Assembly (NCBI RefSeq): GCF_003265225.1
Contig: NZ_CP022013.1
Location: forward strand, 591,001-655,000
Reading direction: 5' to 3'
From: Mergibacter septicus
Lineage (GTDB): Bacteria; Pseudomonadota; Gammaproteobacteria; Enterobacterales; Pasteurellaceae
Length of the DNA: 64,000 bases
How positions within the stretch are numbered: position 1 is the first letter of the stretch; every line of letters begins with the position of its first letter. Both the position numbers and the translations under genes were made by a program. The notes below the pieces were generated by a model, which made no database searches, was not told where the DNA came from, and worked only from the letters and a program-made list of their open reading frames with translations. This document shows, one piece after another, positions 28,321 to 37,371 of this stretch.

Positions 28321-28941
28321 ATGAGCCAGTTTTTCTATATTCACCCTGATAACCCTCAAACTCGTTTAATTAATCAGGCGGTTGAGATTTTACAGCGTGG
28401 TGGTGTGATTGTTTATCCAACCGATTCTGGTTATGCCTTAGGGTGTAGTTTGGGAGATAAAATCGCAATGGAGCGGATTATTGCCATTCGTCAATTACCC
28501 GAACAGCATAATTTTACTTTAGTTTGTAGTGATCTTTCTGAATTATCGACCTATGCAAATGTAGATAATATCGCATATCGTTTGATTAAAAATAATACCC
28601 CGGGAAAATATACGTTTATTTTAACTGCCACCAAGGAAGTACCACGTCGCTTAATGACGAAACGTAAAACGATTGGTTTAAGAGTACCAGATAATCGGAT
28701 TGCATTAGCGTTATTATCAACCTTAGGCGAACCTATTTTATCCTGTTCTTTGATGTTACCTAATGAAGAGTATATAACCCAATCTGATCCCGAAGAAATT
28801 CGGTCTTTACTTGAAAAACGGGTAGATTTAATTATTCACGGCGGTTATCTTGGACAGCAGCCAACTACGGTGGTGGATTTAACACAAAGCACCCCTAAAA
28901 TTTTACGTGAAGGTAGTGGTAGCATTACCCCTTTTATTTAA
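28321..28941 (+). CDS. yciO: YciO, TsaC/YrdC-family protein
   Basis: 206 residues with the Sua5/YciO/YrdC fold: GGVIVYPTDSGYALGC, PGKYTFILTATKEVPRR, TIGLRVPDN and REGSGSITPFI. YciO is a paralogue of TsaC, which makes threonylcarbamoyl-AMP for tRNA t6A; YciO itself is a weaker or alternative enzyme. A TATAAT box lies at about 28249. It is followed 42 bp later by rluB, the same order as in enterobacteria. Confidence 0.85.
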   Translation: MSQFFYIHPDNPQTRLINQAVEILQRGGVIVYPTDSGYALGCSLGDKIAMERIIAIRQLPEQHNFTLVCSDLSELSTYANVDNIAYRLIKNNTPGKYTFILTATKEVPRRLMTKRKTIGLRVPDNRIALALLSTLGEPILSCSLMLPNEEYITQSDPEEIRSLLEKRVDLIIHGGYLGQQPTTVVDLTQSTPKILREGSGSITPFI

Positions 28942-28983
28942 ATTAATTTGAAAAGACGCTTGTGAAAGCGACAAGAGGAAAAA

Positions 28984-30063
28984 ATGAATTTTAGAACAAC
29001 AACCAAAAATAGTCGTACTTTTAACCGTACTTCTCAAGCTAGCAATAAAAAAGCTGGTCATAATCCTAAGCCAAATGATGAACGAAAAAATCACCGTTCT
29101 CCAAAGCGCCCTCTAAAGGTAGCTCAATCTTCTAAGTTAGTAGATGTTAGAACAACAGAGCAAAAAGTGGAACGAAATCGCAATGCTAATGTTCGAGCCA
29201 AAGCAAATACGACAGGGGAGAAATTACAAAAAGTTTTAGCAAGAGCGGGGAAAGGATCTCGGCGTGAATTAGAAACAATGATTTCTGCAGGTCGAGTTAG
29301 TGTGAATGGAAAAATTGCAAGTTTAGGTGATCGAGTTGAAATTAATGATGGCTTAAAGATTCGCATTGATGGGCATGTGGTTAATCTTGCTTTAGCACAG
29401 CAGGCAACTTGTCGGGTTTTAATGTATTACAAGCCAGAAGGGGAACTTTGCACACGCCACGATCCTGAAGGGCGTGCAACAGTATTTGAACGATTACCAC
29501 GCTTAAAAGGTTCTCGCTGGATTGCCGTTGGGCGTTTAGATATTAATACATCAGGATTATTGCTGTTTACCACTGATGGCGAATTAGCTAATCGTTTAAT
29601 GCACCCAAGTCAAGAAGTAGAACGGGAGTATTCCGTTCGCATTTTTGGGGAAGTGGACGAGAGTATGCTCCAACGTCTTAAAAAAGGTGTGCAGTTAGAA
29701 GATGGACCAGCTTGTTTTAAACAAATTAAAATAGGTGGTGGTAATGGGCTTAACCAATGGTTTGATGTTACTTTAACTGAAGGACGTAATCGAGAAGTCC
29801 GTCGATTATGGGAATCACAGGGTGTTCAAGTGAGTCGTTTAATTCGCATTCGTTATGGCAATATCAAGCTAAAAGGGCTACCTCGAGGAGGGTGGAGTGA
29901 ATTACCCCTTGAAGAAGTGAATTATTTACGCCAATTAGTTGGATTACCACTGGAAACAACGACAAAAGTGGCAGTAGAAAAAGAGAGACGAAAAGTAAAA
30001 ACGTCACAAATTAGAAAAGCAGTTCGCCAGCATAGTGCGATACGGAAAAAATCTGCCTATTAA
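28984..30063 (+). CDS. rluB: 23S rRNA pseudouridine synthase RluB
   Basis: 359 residues. A basic, low-complexity N-terminal extension of about 75 residues precedes the S4 RNA-binding domain ([20 protein letters not shown]), then the RsuA-type catalytic domain with [17 protein letters not shown], where the Asp is catalytic, and [10 protein letters not shown]. It modifies U2605 of 23S rRNA in E. coli. A basic C-terminal tail follows the domain. Confidence 0.9.
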   Translation: MNFRTTTKNSRTFNRTSQASNKKAGHNPKPNDERKNHRSPKRPLKVAQSSKLVDVRTTEQKVERNRNANVRAKANTTGEKLQKVLARAGKGSRRELETMISAGRVSVNGKIASLGDRVEINDGLKIRIDGHVVNLALAQQATCRVLMYYKPEGELCTRHDPEGRATVFERLPRLKGSRWIAVGRLDINTSGLLLFTTDGELANRLMHPSQEVEREYSVRIFGEVDESMLQRLKKGVQLEDGPACFKQIKIGGGNGLNQWFDVTLTEGRNREVRRLWESQGVQVSRLIRIRYGNIKLKGLPRGGWSELPLEEVNYLRQLVGLPLETTTKVAVEKERRKVKTSQIRKAVRQHSAIRKKSAY

Positions 30064-30106
30064 CATTATATGTGGTGGCTATCAGTGAGTGTAAAGGAGA
30101 TATTTG

Positions 30107-31078
30107 ATGAAATTACAACAACTTCGTTATTTAGTTGAAATCGTAAATCAAGATCTAAATGTTACCGAAGCCGCCAATAAACTTTATACCTCACAGCCGG
30201 GGATTAGTAAGCAAGTACGTTTATTGGAAGATGAATTGGGGGTTGAGATTTTTGAACGTAGTGGGCGGCATTTACGTAGTGTGACGCCCACTGGTGAAAA
30301 AATTATTGCTTTAGCTAGAGAATTATTAGTTAAAGCTCAAGGGATTAAATTAATTGCTGAAGAACATAATGATCCAGAAAAAGGTGGTTTACGAATTGCT
30401 ACTACTCATACGCAAACTCGTTATGTTTTACCTGAGGTGGTTAAACGTTTCCGACAACGTTATCCTCATGTTAGTTTACATATTCATCAAGGTTCACCTC
30501 AGCAAATTTATCAAGCTTTGATTGCTGGAGAAGTTGATTTGGCAATTAGTACCGAAGCACAATATCTCTTTGAAGAAGCCATTCTACTTCCGTGTTATTT
30601 TTGGAATAGATCAGTGGTGGTACCGCTAGACCACCCTCTTGCTCAGAAACAAAATATTACTTTACAAGATCTTGGGCAATATCCACTGATCACCTACACT
30701 TTTGGATTTTATGAACGTTCTGAGTTAGATTTTGCTTTTAACCAAAAAGGCATTATTCCTAATATTGTTTTCACCGCCACTGATACCGATGTGATTAAAA
30801 CATATATCAGAATGGGATTAGGTATCGGTATTATTGCATCAATGGCATATACTGAAAGTGATCAAGATTTGATTGCAATTAATGCTTCACATTTATTTAA
30901 TCCAAGTATGACACAAATTGCATTTAAGAAAGGTAGTTTTCTTAGAAATTATATGTATGATTTTATTGAATTTTTTTCACCTCATTTAACACGTCAGCGT
31001 GTCGAACAAGCAGAAAGAGGGCGAAATAACCTTGAAGTGCAACAGCTTTTTGCCGATATTGAATTAATCTATAAATAA
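30107..31078 (+). CDS. cysB: LysR-type regulator CysB
   Basis: 323 residues from the ATG at 30107 (AAAGGAGAT upstream); a TTG codon directly before it is less likely. N-terminal winged helix MKLQQLRYLVEIV and TSQPGISKQVRLLEDELG is the CysB signature. The effector domain has TTHTQTRYVLPEVV, the acetylserine/sulfate site, and IRMGLGIGIIASMAY. Activates cysteine and sulfur assimilation genes. The order yciO-rluB-cysB resembles the enterobacterial region. Confidence 0.92.
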   Translation: MKLQQLRYLVEIVNQDLNVTEAANKLYTSQPGISKQVRLLEDELGVEIFERSGRHLRSVTPTGEKIIALARELLVKAQGIKLIAEEHNDPEKGGLRIATTHTQTRYVLPEVVKRFRQRYPHVSLHIHQGSPQQIYQALIAGEVDLAISTEAQYLFEEAILLPCYFWNRSVVVPLDHPLAQKQNITLQDLGQYPLITYTFGFYERSELDFAFNQKGIIPNIVFTATDTDVIKTYIRMGLGIGIIASMAYTESDQDLIAINASHLFNPSMTQIAFKKGSFLRNYMYDFIEFFSPHLTRQRVEQAERGRNNLEVQQLFADIELIYK

Positions 31079-31239
31079 TACTCTTTCTAAATATTGACAT
31101 AATTTTACATAAATAAATTGAGTGAAATAATAAAATATTATGCTGCCAGACAATAACTATTAAGAGTTAAAAGCTGTTTGAAATGTTTTAGGTGGAATAT
31201 TATAATTTAGCCTTTTTTAAAATAACATCAAAGTAAACT

Positions 31240-31278
31240 AACTATTTTTACTAAAATTAACTTAGTAAAAGAATAGTT
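31240..31278 (+). promoter_or_regulatory. Hairpin in the leader of the PTS IIC gene
   Basis: AACTATT and TTTACTAA pair with TTAGTAAA and AATAGTT, with a 2-nt bulge and a 7-nt loop. It lies 28 bp before the PTS gene start and has no T-run, so it is more likely an operator or an mRNA element than a terminator. Confidence 0.4.
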
Positions 31279-31305
31279 TACGGTAAGAGTGATAAGGGGC
31301 GTAAA

Positions 31306-32331
31306 ATGGATGTTATTAAGGGAACGATATTACTATTAATCGTTTTAGCAAGCTTTTCATTTTTCAGTATGAAAATGCCAAAAGGAATGAAAGCGATGGA
31401 GGCTTTGGCTGGAGCTGCAACTGCAAGTTTTCTGGTCGAAGCCTTTCAACGTTTTGTCGGTGGTGATTTACTAAAAATAGCGTTTTTAGGTCAAGTTGGT
31501 GATGCTGCTGGTAGTATGGGAGGTGTTGCAGCAGCTATTTTAGTGCCATTAGCATTAGGGGTTAATCCTATATATGCGGTTTTAGTTGGGGTATCGGTAG
31601 CAGGATTTGGTATTTTACCCGGGTTTATTGCTGGCTATGTTCTTTCCTTTGTGATTCCAATTTTAGAAAAACGCATTCCAAAAGGAGTAGATTTGATCGT
31701 TATGATCTGTTTTATTGCACCTTTAGCGAGGTTAATTGCAACAGGTTGTGATCCTTTGGTTAGTTCTACTTTGTTAAATATTGGTAAAATTTTAGAATCA
31801 GCCTCACAGTCAAGTCCGATTTTAATGGGAATTATTTTAGGTGGGGTGATCACTGTGGTTGCAACTGCACCCTTATCTTCAATGGCATTAACTGCAATGA
31901 TGGGGTTAACTGGTGTACCGATGGCAATAGGTGCATTATCTGTTATGGGATCATCTTTTATGAATGGGGTGTTTTTTCATCGAATGGGATTTGGTGATCG
32001 CAAAACGACAATAGCGGTTGCGATTGAACCTTTAACACAAGCTGATCTAATCTCAGCCAATCCAATTCCAATTTATGTGACTAACTTTATTGGTGGTGCA
32101 TTAGCTGGAGTGATTGTCTCACTTTTTGGCTTAGTTAATGATGCAACTGGGACTGCAACACCAATTGCAGGTTTAATGGTTATGTACGGTTTTAATGATC
32201 CAATGACAGTAACCAAAGTCGCCTTAATGTGTGCAACCGCAGGAATTTGTGCTGGTTTCTTGGGTTCAATAATCTTTAAAAATTATAAAATTAAAACGGT
32301 TGAGCAAATTAGAGGAACAAATTACCGTTAA
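31306..32331 (+). CDS. PTS IIC-like membrane transporter (PTS_IIC family), no IIA/IIB nearby
   Basis: 341 residues, very hydrophobic, with 8-10 membrane segments. GDAAGSMGGVAAAILVPLALGVNPIYAVLVGV and PLSSMALTAMMGLTGVPMAIGALSVMG resemble the stand-alone PTS subunit IIC family found as single genes in many Firmicutes and Pasteurellaceae. No phosphorylation domains are encoded next to it, so it may not work as a true PTS. The substrate is unknown. It is flanked by cysB and the converging lactate operon. Confidence 0.7.
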   Translation: MDVIKGTILLLIVLASFSFFSMKMPKGMKAMEALAGAATASFLVEAFQRFVGGDLLKIAFLGQVGDAAGSMGGVAAAILVPLALGVNPIYAVLVGVSVAGFGILPGFIAGYVLSFVIPILEKRIPKGVDLIVMICFIAPLARLIATGCDPLVSSTLLNIGKILESASQSSPILMGIILGGVITVVATAPLSSMALTAMMGLTGVPMAIGALSVMGSSFMNGVFFHRMGFGDRKTTIAVAIEPLTQADLISANPIPIYVTNFIGGALAGVIVSLFGLVNDATGTATPIAGLMVMYGFNDPMTVTKVALMCATAGICAGFLGSIIFKNYKIKTVEQIRGTNYR

Positions 32332-32392
32332 ATTGAAGTGAATTAGGGAGAAAGGAGAATTATAAATAAAAAATAATTTTCCTTTTTATAAA

Positions 32393-32420
32393 ATAAAGCC
32401 TTGTAGATACAAGGCTTTAT
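32393..32420. terminator. Bidirectional terminator between the PTS IIC and lutC genes
   Basis: Twelve-base perfect stem ATAAAGCCTTGT / ACAAGGCTTTAT around AGAT, sitting between two converging genes. The T-tract is modest, better on the minus strand. Confidence 0.65.
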
Positions 32421-32442
32421 GCTAAAGGCTTCCTAATTTTGC

Positions 32443-33141
32443 TTACAGATCATCAATAATTAAATAAACCTGTTTGACAGGACCGTGAACACCAATCACT
32501 TTTACTAATTCAATATCCGCTGTTGCACTTGGACCAGAGATAATATTGATACAAGAAGGCATACGTTCTCCTTGTTGTGCTTTTTCATCTAGAATTTTAG
32601 CTAATTGAGCTACACGAGGTAGAATAGTACTCTTTCTTAACACAATAATCGAGACAGGTGGTAAAAGGCTAACAGAACGTCCATTGTGTGGTGATGAGAA
32701 AAGTACAACTCCGCCTGATTCAGTTAATCCGTACTCTGCAAAAACAATCCCAATATTCGCATTTGCTGCAAAATGACGATCTTCTTCCGCTGTTGTAGAT
32801 GACCAAACACGATGCGGATATTTCTCACAAACTGTATTTGTAATGCCATACTGTTGTAAACGTTCATCATCATTTAAGATGACATCACCTTCACCATATT
32901 TTTGACACAGTTCTAAAATCGTTGTTGAAACTTGCTCTGGTTTAGTTGTAACACAATCAACGGTTAAATCATTTGCTGTTTGCACAAACTTTTGATAACG
33001 CTCTTCAAAGGAAAGATCTGTTAATCGAGTAGTAGGATAATCATTGATATGAGGATAGCTGCCGACAGCTTCGGTTCGCATTGGACGTCCTAACTTATTT
33101 GCGAGGCGTTCTAAAAATTGTTGACGGTTATGTTGATCCAT
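32443..33141 (-). CDS. lutC: Lactate utilization protein LutC (YkgG)
   Basis: 232 residues of the LutC/YkgG family, with IGIVFAEYGLTESGGVVLFSS, RSVSLLPPVSIIVL and NIISGPSATADIEL. It is part of the LutABC complex that oxidises L-lactate to pyruvate through iron-sulfur centres. Last gene of the lldP-lutA-lutB-lutC group, 14 bp after lutB. Confidence 0.9.
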   Translation of the reverse strand: MDQHNRQQFLERLANKLGRPMRTEAVGSYPHINDYPTTRLTDLSFEERYQKFVQTANDLTVDCVTTKPEQVSTTILELCQKYGEGDVILNDDERLQQYGITNTVCEKYPHRVWSSTTAEEDRHFAANANIGIVFAEYGLTESGGVVLFSSPHNGRSVSLLPPVSIIVLRKSTILPRVAQLAKILDEKAQQGERMPSCINIISGPSATADIELVKVIGVHGPVKQVYLIIDDL

Positions 33142-33155
33142 AATTATCCCCTTCC

Positions 33156-34583
33156 TTATTTACTACCATTTGTTTTGTTTGAACGTTGTTTAAACCAACT
33201 ACGGAAACTTTCACCGTCTGGTTTTGGTAAATCACGGGCTTTAGTCCATTCACTGATGGCACCAACATTGATCGGTGCTTTACCATTTTTAATAAATTGC
33301 CCCATGACTTTAGCTCCAACATTCATCCCGACTTTCCAAAAACTTGGGTGTGAATTGGCAAAAGCAAAGGCTTTGACAGATAATTTTTCGATGTTATCTG
33401 TTTTACCGAGGCTAACAATTTTACGACGATGTTCTAGTAATAAGTTTGATAATGGAATTTTCACTGGGCAAACTTGATTACAAGCCGTACAGAGTGAACA
33501 CGCATAAGGGAGTTCTTTAAATTTCTCATATCCACCAATCAGAGGCGAAATAACAGAACCAATTGGTCCCGGATAGATAGAACCGTAACTATGCCCACCA
33601 ATTTGGCGATAAACAGGACAGGTATTTAAGCAAGCACCACAACGGATACAACGTAATACATCATTAAATTCACTTCCTAATGCTTTAGAACGCCCATTAT
33701 CGACAATGACTAAATGGAATTCTTCTGGACCATCAGTTTCACCAGTAAGGCGAGGACCAGTTAACCAAGTGTTATAGCCAGTTAATTTTGCTCCTACCGC
33801 ACTACGTGCTAATAAAGTGATTAATACATCGACCGCTTCAAAACTTGGTGCTAGACGCTCCATTCCCATTACTGCAACGTGGATTTTAGGTAGGGTAGTA
33901 GCCATACGCAAGTTACCTTCATTGGTTACTAAGCAGATACTGCCAGTTTGAGGAACCGCAAAATTACAGCCACTGACTCCCATATCGGCGGTTAAAAATT
34001 CTTCACGAATTTTATTGCGGATAAAGAGCGTCATATCTTCAGGGGTTTCAGCACCTTGATAGCCCAATTTTTCGTGTAATACTTTACGAATTTGATGGCG
34101 ATCTCGGTGAATTGCAGGGACAACAATGTGTGAGGGTTTATCATCAGCAATTTGAAGAATATATTCACCAAGGTCAGTTTCAACAACCTTAATGTTTTCA
34201 GCTTCTAATGCATGGTTCATACCGATTTCTTCAGTAACCATTGATTTTGATTTTACGACTTTTTTAACCCCTTTTTTTACCGCAAGATCTTTAATATAAC
34301 GGCGAGCATCTTCATCTGTTTCAGCAAAATAAACATGCCCACCATTTTGGGTTACTTTTTCTGATAATTGATAGAGATAAGCATCTAGGTTTTCTAAAAC
34401 GTGGTTACGGATAGCTTTTGCTTGGTCACGCCAATTTTCCCAATGGCCTAATTCATCCACCATTCTTTGACGATTACCACCAATACGTTCTTGTGCCATT
34501 GCCACGGCTTTACGCATAATTTGATCGTGAAGTTCTTCATTGACGTGCGTTTTAAAAGGAATTTGACTGGTTTGAATAGACAT
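33156..34583 (-). CDS. lutB: Lactate utilization iron-sulfur protein LutB (YkgF)
   Basis: 475 residues. An N-terminal LUD domain (KKVVKSKSMVTEEIG, ETDLGEYILQIADD, SGCNFAVPQTGSICLVTNEGN) is followed by two 4Fe-4S motifs: CIRCGACLNTCPVY at about residue 311 and CSLCTACNQVCPVKIP. It passes electrons from lactate in the LutABC complex. Nine bases after lutA. Confidence 0.93.
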   Translation of the reverse strand: MSIQTSQIPFKTHVNEELHDQIMRKAVAMAQERIGGNRQRMVDELGHWENWRDQAKAIRNHVLENLDAYLYQLSEKVTQNGGHVYFAETDEDARRYIKDLAVKKGVKKVVKSKSMVTEEIGMNHALEAENIKVVETDLGEYILQIADDKPSHIVVPAIHRDRHQIRKVLHEKLGYQGAETPEDMTLFIRNKIREEFLTADMGVSGCNFAVPQTGSICLVTNEGNLRMATTLPKIHVAVMGMERLAPSFEAVDVLITLLARSAVGAKLTGYNTWLTGPRLTGETDGPEEFHLVIVDNGRSKALGSEFNDVLRCIRCGACLNTCPVYRQIGGHSYGSIYPGPIGSVISPLIGGYEKFKELPYACSLCTACNQVCPVKIPLSNLLLEHRRKIVSLGKTDNIEKLSVKAFAFANSHPSFWKVGMNVGAKVMGQFIKNGKAPINVGAISEWTKARDLPKPDGESFRSWFKQRSNKTNGSK

Positions 34584-34592
34584 ATTTTCTCC

Positions 34593-35312
34593 TTAGCGAC
34601 TCATCAACACTTCAGCAATATGTAATACTTTAATTGGGCTACCTTCACGATGCAAACGTCCCCCAATATTAATTAAGCAACTTACATCCGCACCGATCAA
34701 ATAATCTGGTTGGACTTCATTAATATGTTGTACTTTTTCAGTTACCATTTCTCCTGAAATCGCTGCCATTTTTACTGAGAAAGTACCACCAAATCCACAA
34801 CAAGTTGTTTGATTGTGGATAGGTAATAATTCCAATCCCTCTACTTCTTTTAATAATGCTAAAGGCTCATCCACAATACCAAGTTTACGGAATAGGCTAC
34901 AAGATGGGTGGTAAACCGCTTTTCCCGGTAATTTTGCACCAACATTAGTGATACCAATGTGGTTTACGATAAAGTCTGTTAAATCATGAAAGCGATCTGC
35001 AACTTTTTTTGCACGTTCCGCCCAATCAGGCTCATCTTTTAGATATTCAGGGTAATTTTTAATCGCATAAACACAAGAGCCAGCGGGTGCAACGATAGGG
35101 TAGTCATTTACTTCAAAAGTGGTAATGGTATTTTTAATCCCTGCGATTGCATCATTCAAATAACCACTATTTAGTGCAGGTTGCCCACAACAGCCTTGTT
35201 TTTCAAGGAAAGTAATTTCACAACCGAGCTGTTCTAGTAATAGAACACTTTGTTTGGCAACGTTCGCTTTTACTGCATCACCAATACAGGTGGCAAAAAA
35301 ATTGACGTTCAT
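34593..35312 (-). CDS. lutA: Lactate utilization iron-sulfur protein LutA (YkgE)
   Basis: 239 residues with two CCG domains: EKQGCCGQPALNSGY near residue 40 and TTCCGFGGTFSVKM near 165, plus conserved Cys in YHPSCSLFR. These bind a non-cubane iron-sulfur cluster in heterodisulfide-reductase-like subunits. First of the lut genes, separated from lldP by a hairpin. Confidence 0.93.
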   Translation of the reverse strand: MNVNFFATCIGDAVKANVAKQSVLLLEQLGCEITFLEKQGCCGQPALNSGYLNDAIAGIKNTITTFEVNDYPIVAPAGSCVYAIKNYPEYLKDEPDWAERAKKVADRFHDLTDFIVNHIGITNVGAKLPGKAVYHPSCSLFRKLGIVDEPLALLKEVEGLELLPIHNQTTCCGFGGTFSVKMAAISGEMVTEKVQHINEVQPDYLIGADVSCLINIGGRLHREGSPIKVLHIAEVLMSR

Positions 35313-35347
35313 AAAGCCTCCAACAATAAAAATATAGATCTAATAAA

Positions 35348-35373
35348 GGTCTATTTAATTCCCTAAATAGACC
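35348..35373 (-). terminator. Hairpin between lldP and lutA, probably a partial terminator
   Basis: Ten-base perfect stem GGTCTATTTA / TAAATAGACC around a 6-nt loop, followed on the minus strand by TTTATTAG. Its place inside the lldP-lutABC transcript suggests attenuation or an RNA-processing boundary. Confidence 0.55.
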
Positions 35374-35463
35374 CTGAAATAAAAAATTAGAGATAAGATA
35401 ATATTAATTAGTAATGATTGAACAGCATTATTACTACTAGGGGTGTATCTTATACTTTAATCC

Positions 35464-37062
35464 TTATTTCGGCAATGCCATAGGATTAAAGAATAGTACG
35501 GCAACGATTGCTGCGATAATACCGTAGATCACCATAGGGATAACTGTTTTCTTAATAATATTTCCTTCTTCTTTTTTCAGATTTAGGATTGTACATACTG
35601 CAACGATATTATTAATACAAACCATATTACCCATTGCACCACCAATAGATTGTAATGCAAGGATTAAAGAGGTTGATAATCCTGTTGTTTCAGCAATCGA
35701 AAGTTGGATACCGCCGAAAGTTAAGTTTGAAACAGTGTTTGAACCAGAGAAGAATGCACCAATAGCCCCTAAATATGCTGAGAAGTAAGTCCAATATTGT
35801 CCTGTTGCATCAGCAAAGCCTTTACCAATGGTCTGTACCATAGAGTCTGCACCACCTACGAGCATTAATTTCACCATAATTAAAGCACCAAGTAAGGCAA
35901 AAAATGGTTTTTTCACTTGCTGAAAACTGACTGAGAAAATAGATCCTGTATCTTTCGCACTGGTTTTAAAGATAGCGATAGAGATCAATACAGTGATAAC
36001 AAAAGGAATAAGTGCAGGAACATATAGGGTTTTATAGCTACCACCAACAGCTTGCCCAAAGATATTTTTCAGACTTAGGATTAAAGCATGGCTAATTTCA
36101 AATTGACCTAAATAGCCAAGAGAAACACTAAACCAAGTTGTCGCATCATTTAACATACCTTTAATGCCTAGTTGTTGAATACGAGTAACTATTAAGATTG
36201 CAATCAACAATACCGTTGGCAATAATGCTTTGATTACTGCACGAGTTTCCATGGATTGTTTCATTTCTGAGTTATCAATTTTTTGTAACCCAACACCTAA
36301 GTTTGCTAAGAAGATAGAAATTAATAGTCCAATTGCACCACCCACTAATGCTGGAAATTCATAATTTACTTGTGCTAACAGGACATAAGGAATTGTACAA
36401 GCAAGGATACTTAGATAGATGAAGACGATATTTTTCTTAATATCTTTAGTATCAATGACAAAACGTAATGCCATTAATGGAATAATGAGTGCGGCAAAGA
36501 AATGAATAATAGAGGTCTGTTGACCAATTTCAAGCAGTGTTTGGTTACCTAGATTTAATGGTGCAAAACCAAACCAAGTTGGTGTCCCCACAGCTCCGAA
36601 AGATACAGGTACAGAGTTCATTACTAAGGCAAAAATAGCAACACGTAATGCTGGAAAGCCTAAACCAACTAAGATTGGTGCAGCAATAGCAGCAGGTGTA
36701 CCAAATCCAGAAGCACCTTCGATCATAAAGGCAAAAGCCCAACCAATAATCATAAGTTGGGCTACGGGATTAGGATTGATATTAGATAACCAGCTACGTA
36801 ATACATTCATTGAACCAGTTACTTCCATCATTCGGTTGAAAAGAATTGCACCGAAAATGATGGTAATTGGGGTTAATGTTGAAATTAAGCCTGATACGAT
36901 ATTCGCATTTAAAAGACCAAAATCATTTTGGAAGTAGAATATTTGTAGTAGATAGACCAACAGTGCAGTAATTGGTAATGCAATGTAGGATGGTAAACTA
37001 TTACGTTTTACCATTAAATAAATGAGTAAAACGATAGGAAAAATACTTAGAAATAGGCTCAT
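35464..37062 (-). CDS. lldP: L-lactate permease LldP
   Basis: 532-residue membrane transporter with 12 or more hydrophobic segments. Conserved blocks: FGAILFNRMMEVTGSM, AFMIEGASGFGTPAAIAAPILVGLG, PVSFGAVGTPTWFGF and GAIGAFFSGSNTVSNLTFGG, the LctP/LldP family core. Lactate-proton symporter, first gene of the lactate operon. Confidence 0.93.
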   Translation of the reverse strand: MSLFLSIFPIVLLIYLMVKRNSLPSYIALPITALLVYLLQIFYFQNDFGLLNANIVSGLISTLTPITIIFGAILFNRMMEVTGSMNVLRSWLSNINPNPVAQLMIIGWAFAFMIEGASGFGTPAAIAAPILVGLGFPALRVAIFALVMNSVPVSFGAVGTPTWFGFAPLNLGNQTLLEIGQQTSIIHFFAALIIPLMALRFVIDTKDIKKNIVFIYLSILACTIPYVLLAQVNYEFPALVGGAIGLLISIFLANLGVGLQKIDNSEMKQSMETRAVIKALLPTVLLIAILIVTRIQQLGIKGMLNDATTWFSVSLGYLGQFEISHALILSLKNIFGQAVGGSYKTLYVPALIPFVITVLISIAIFKTSAKDTGSIFSVSFQQVKKPFFALLGALIMVKLMLVGGADSMVQTIGKGFADATGQYWTYFSAYLGAIGAFFSGSNTVSNLTFGGIQLSIAETTGLSTSLILALQSIGGAMGNMVCINNIVAVCTILNLKKEEGNIIKKTVIPMVIYGIIAAIVAVLFFNPMALPK

Positions 37063-37371
37063 AAGTAGTCCTCAAATTTTAAATTAATGGTTTTATTCAT
37101 AAAAATGAAAAGAATTTCATATTCTGTTACAACAATGTTAATGATAAAGCAATTTGAAATTATTGCTATATTATATCTGTGATAAACTTCACAAATTAGA
37201 AACAAATTTGTAATAATTCCACTAATTGTAAAAAAAATAAGCAAAAGATGTTGTTTTTACTAACATTAAATAATCTATTTAACATTAATTAGAGATTGAA
37301 ATATGAACATATAATTAAATTTATTTAAACATTTTTTTAAATAATATTTATTTTTTTGAATGAGTATTTTT
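37063..37371. promoter_or_regulatory. AT-rich control region upstream of lldP
   Basis: 309 bp without a gene, very AT-rich. ATGAAA-AGA-TTTCAT-like and CAAATTTG dyads are visible near 37105 and 37200, but I cannot assign them to a regulator. The lldP promoter must lie here; no clear pdxR terminator is seen. Confidence 0.35.

Noticed and set aside
37059-37244. 61-codon minus-strand frame upstream of lldP
   Set aside because: AT-rich control region, no RBS, no family likeness.
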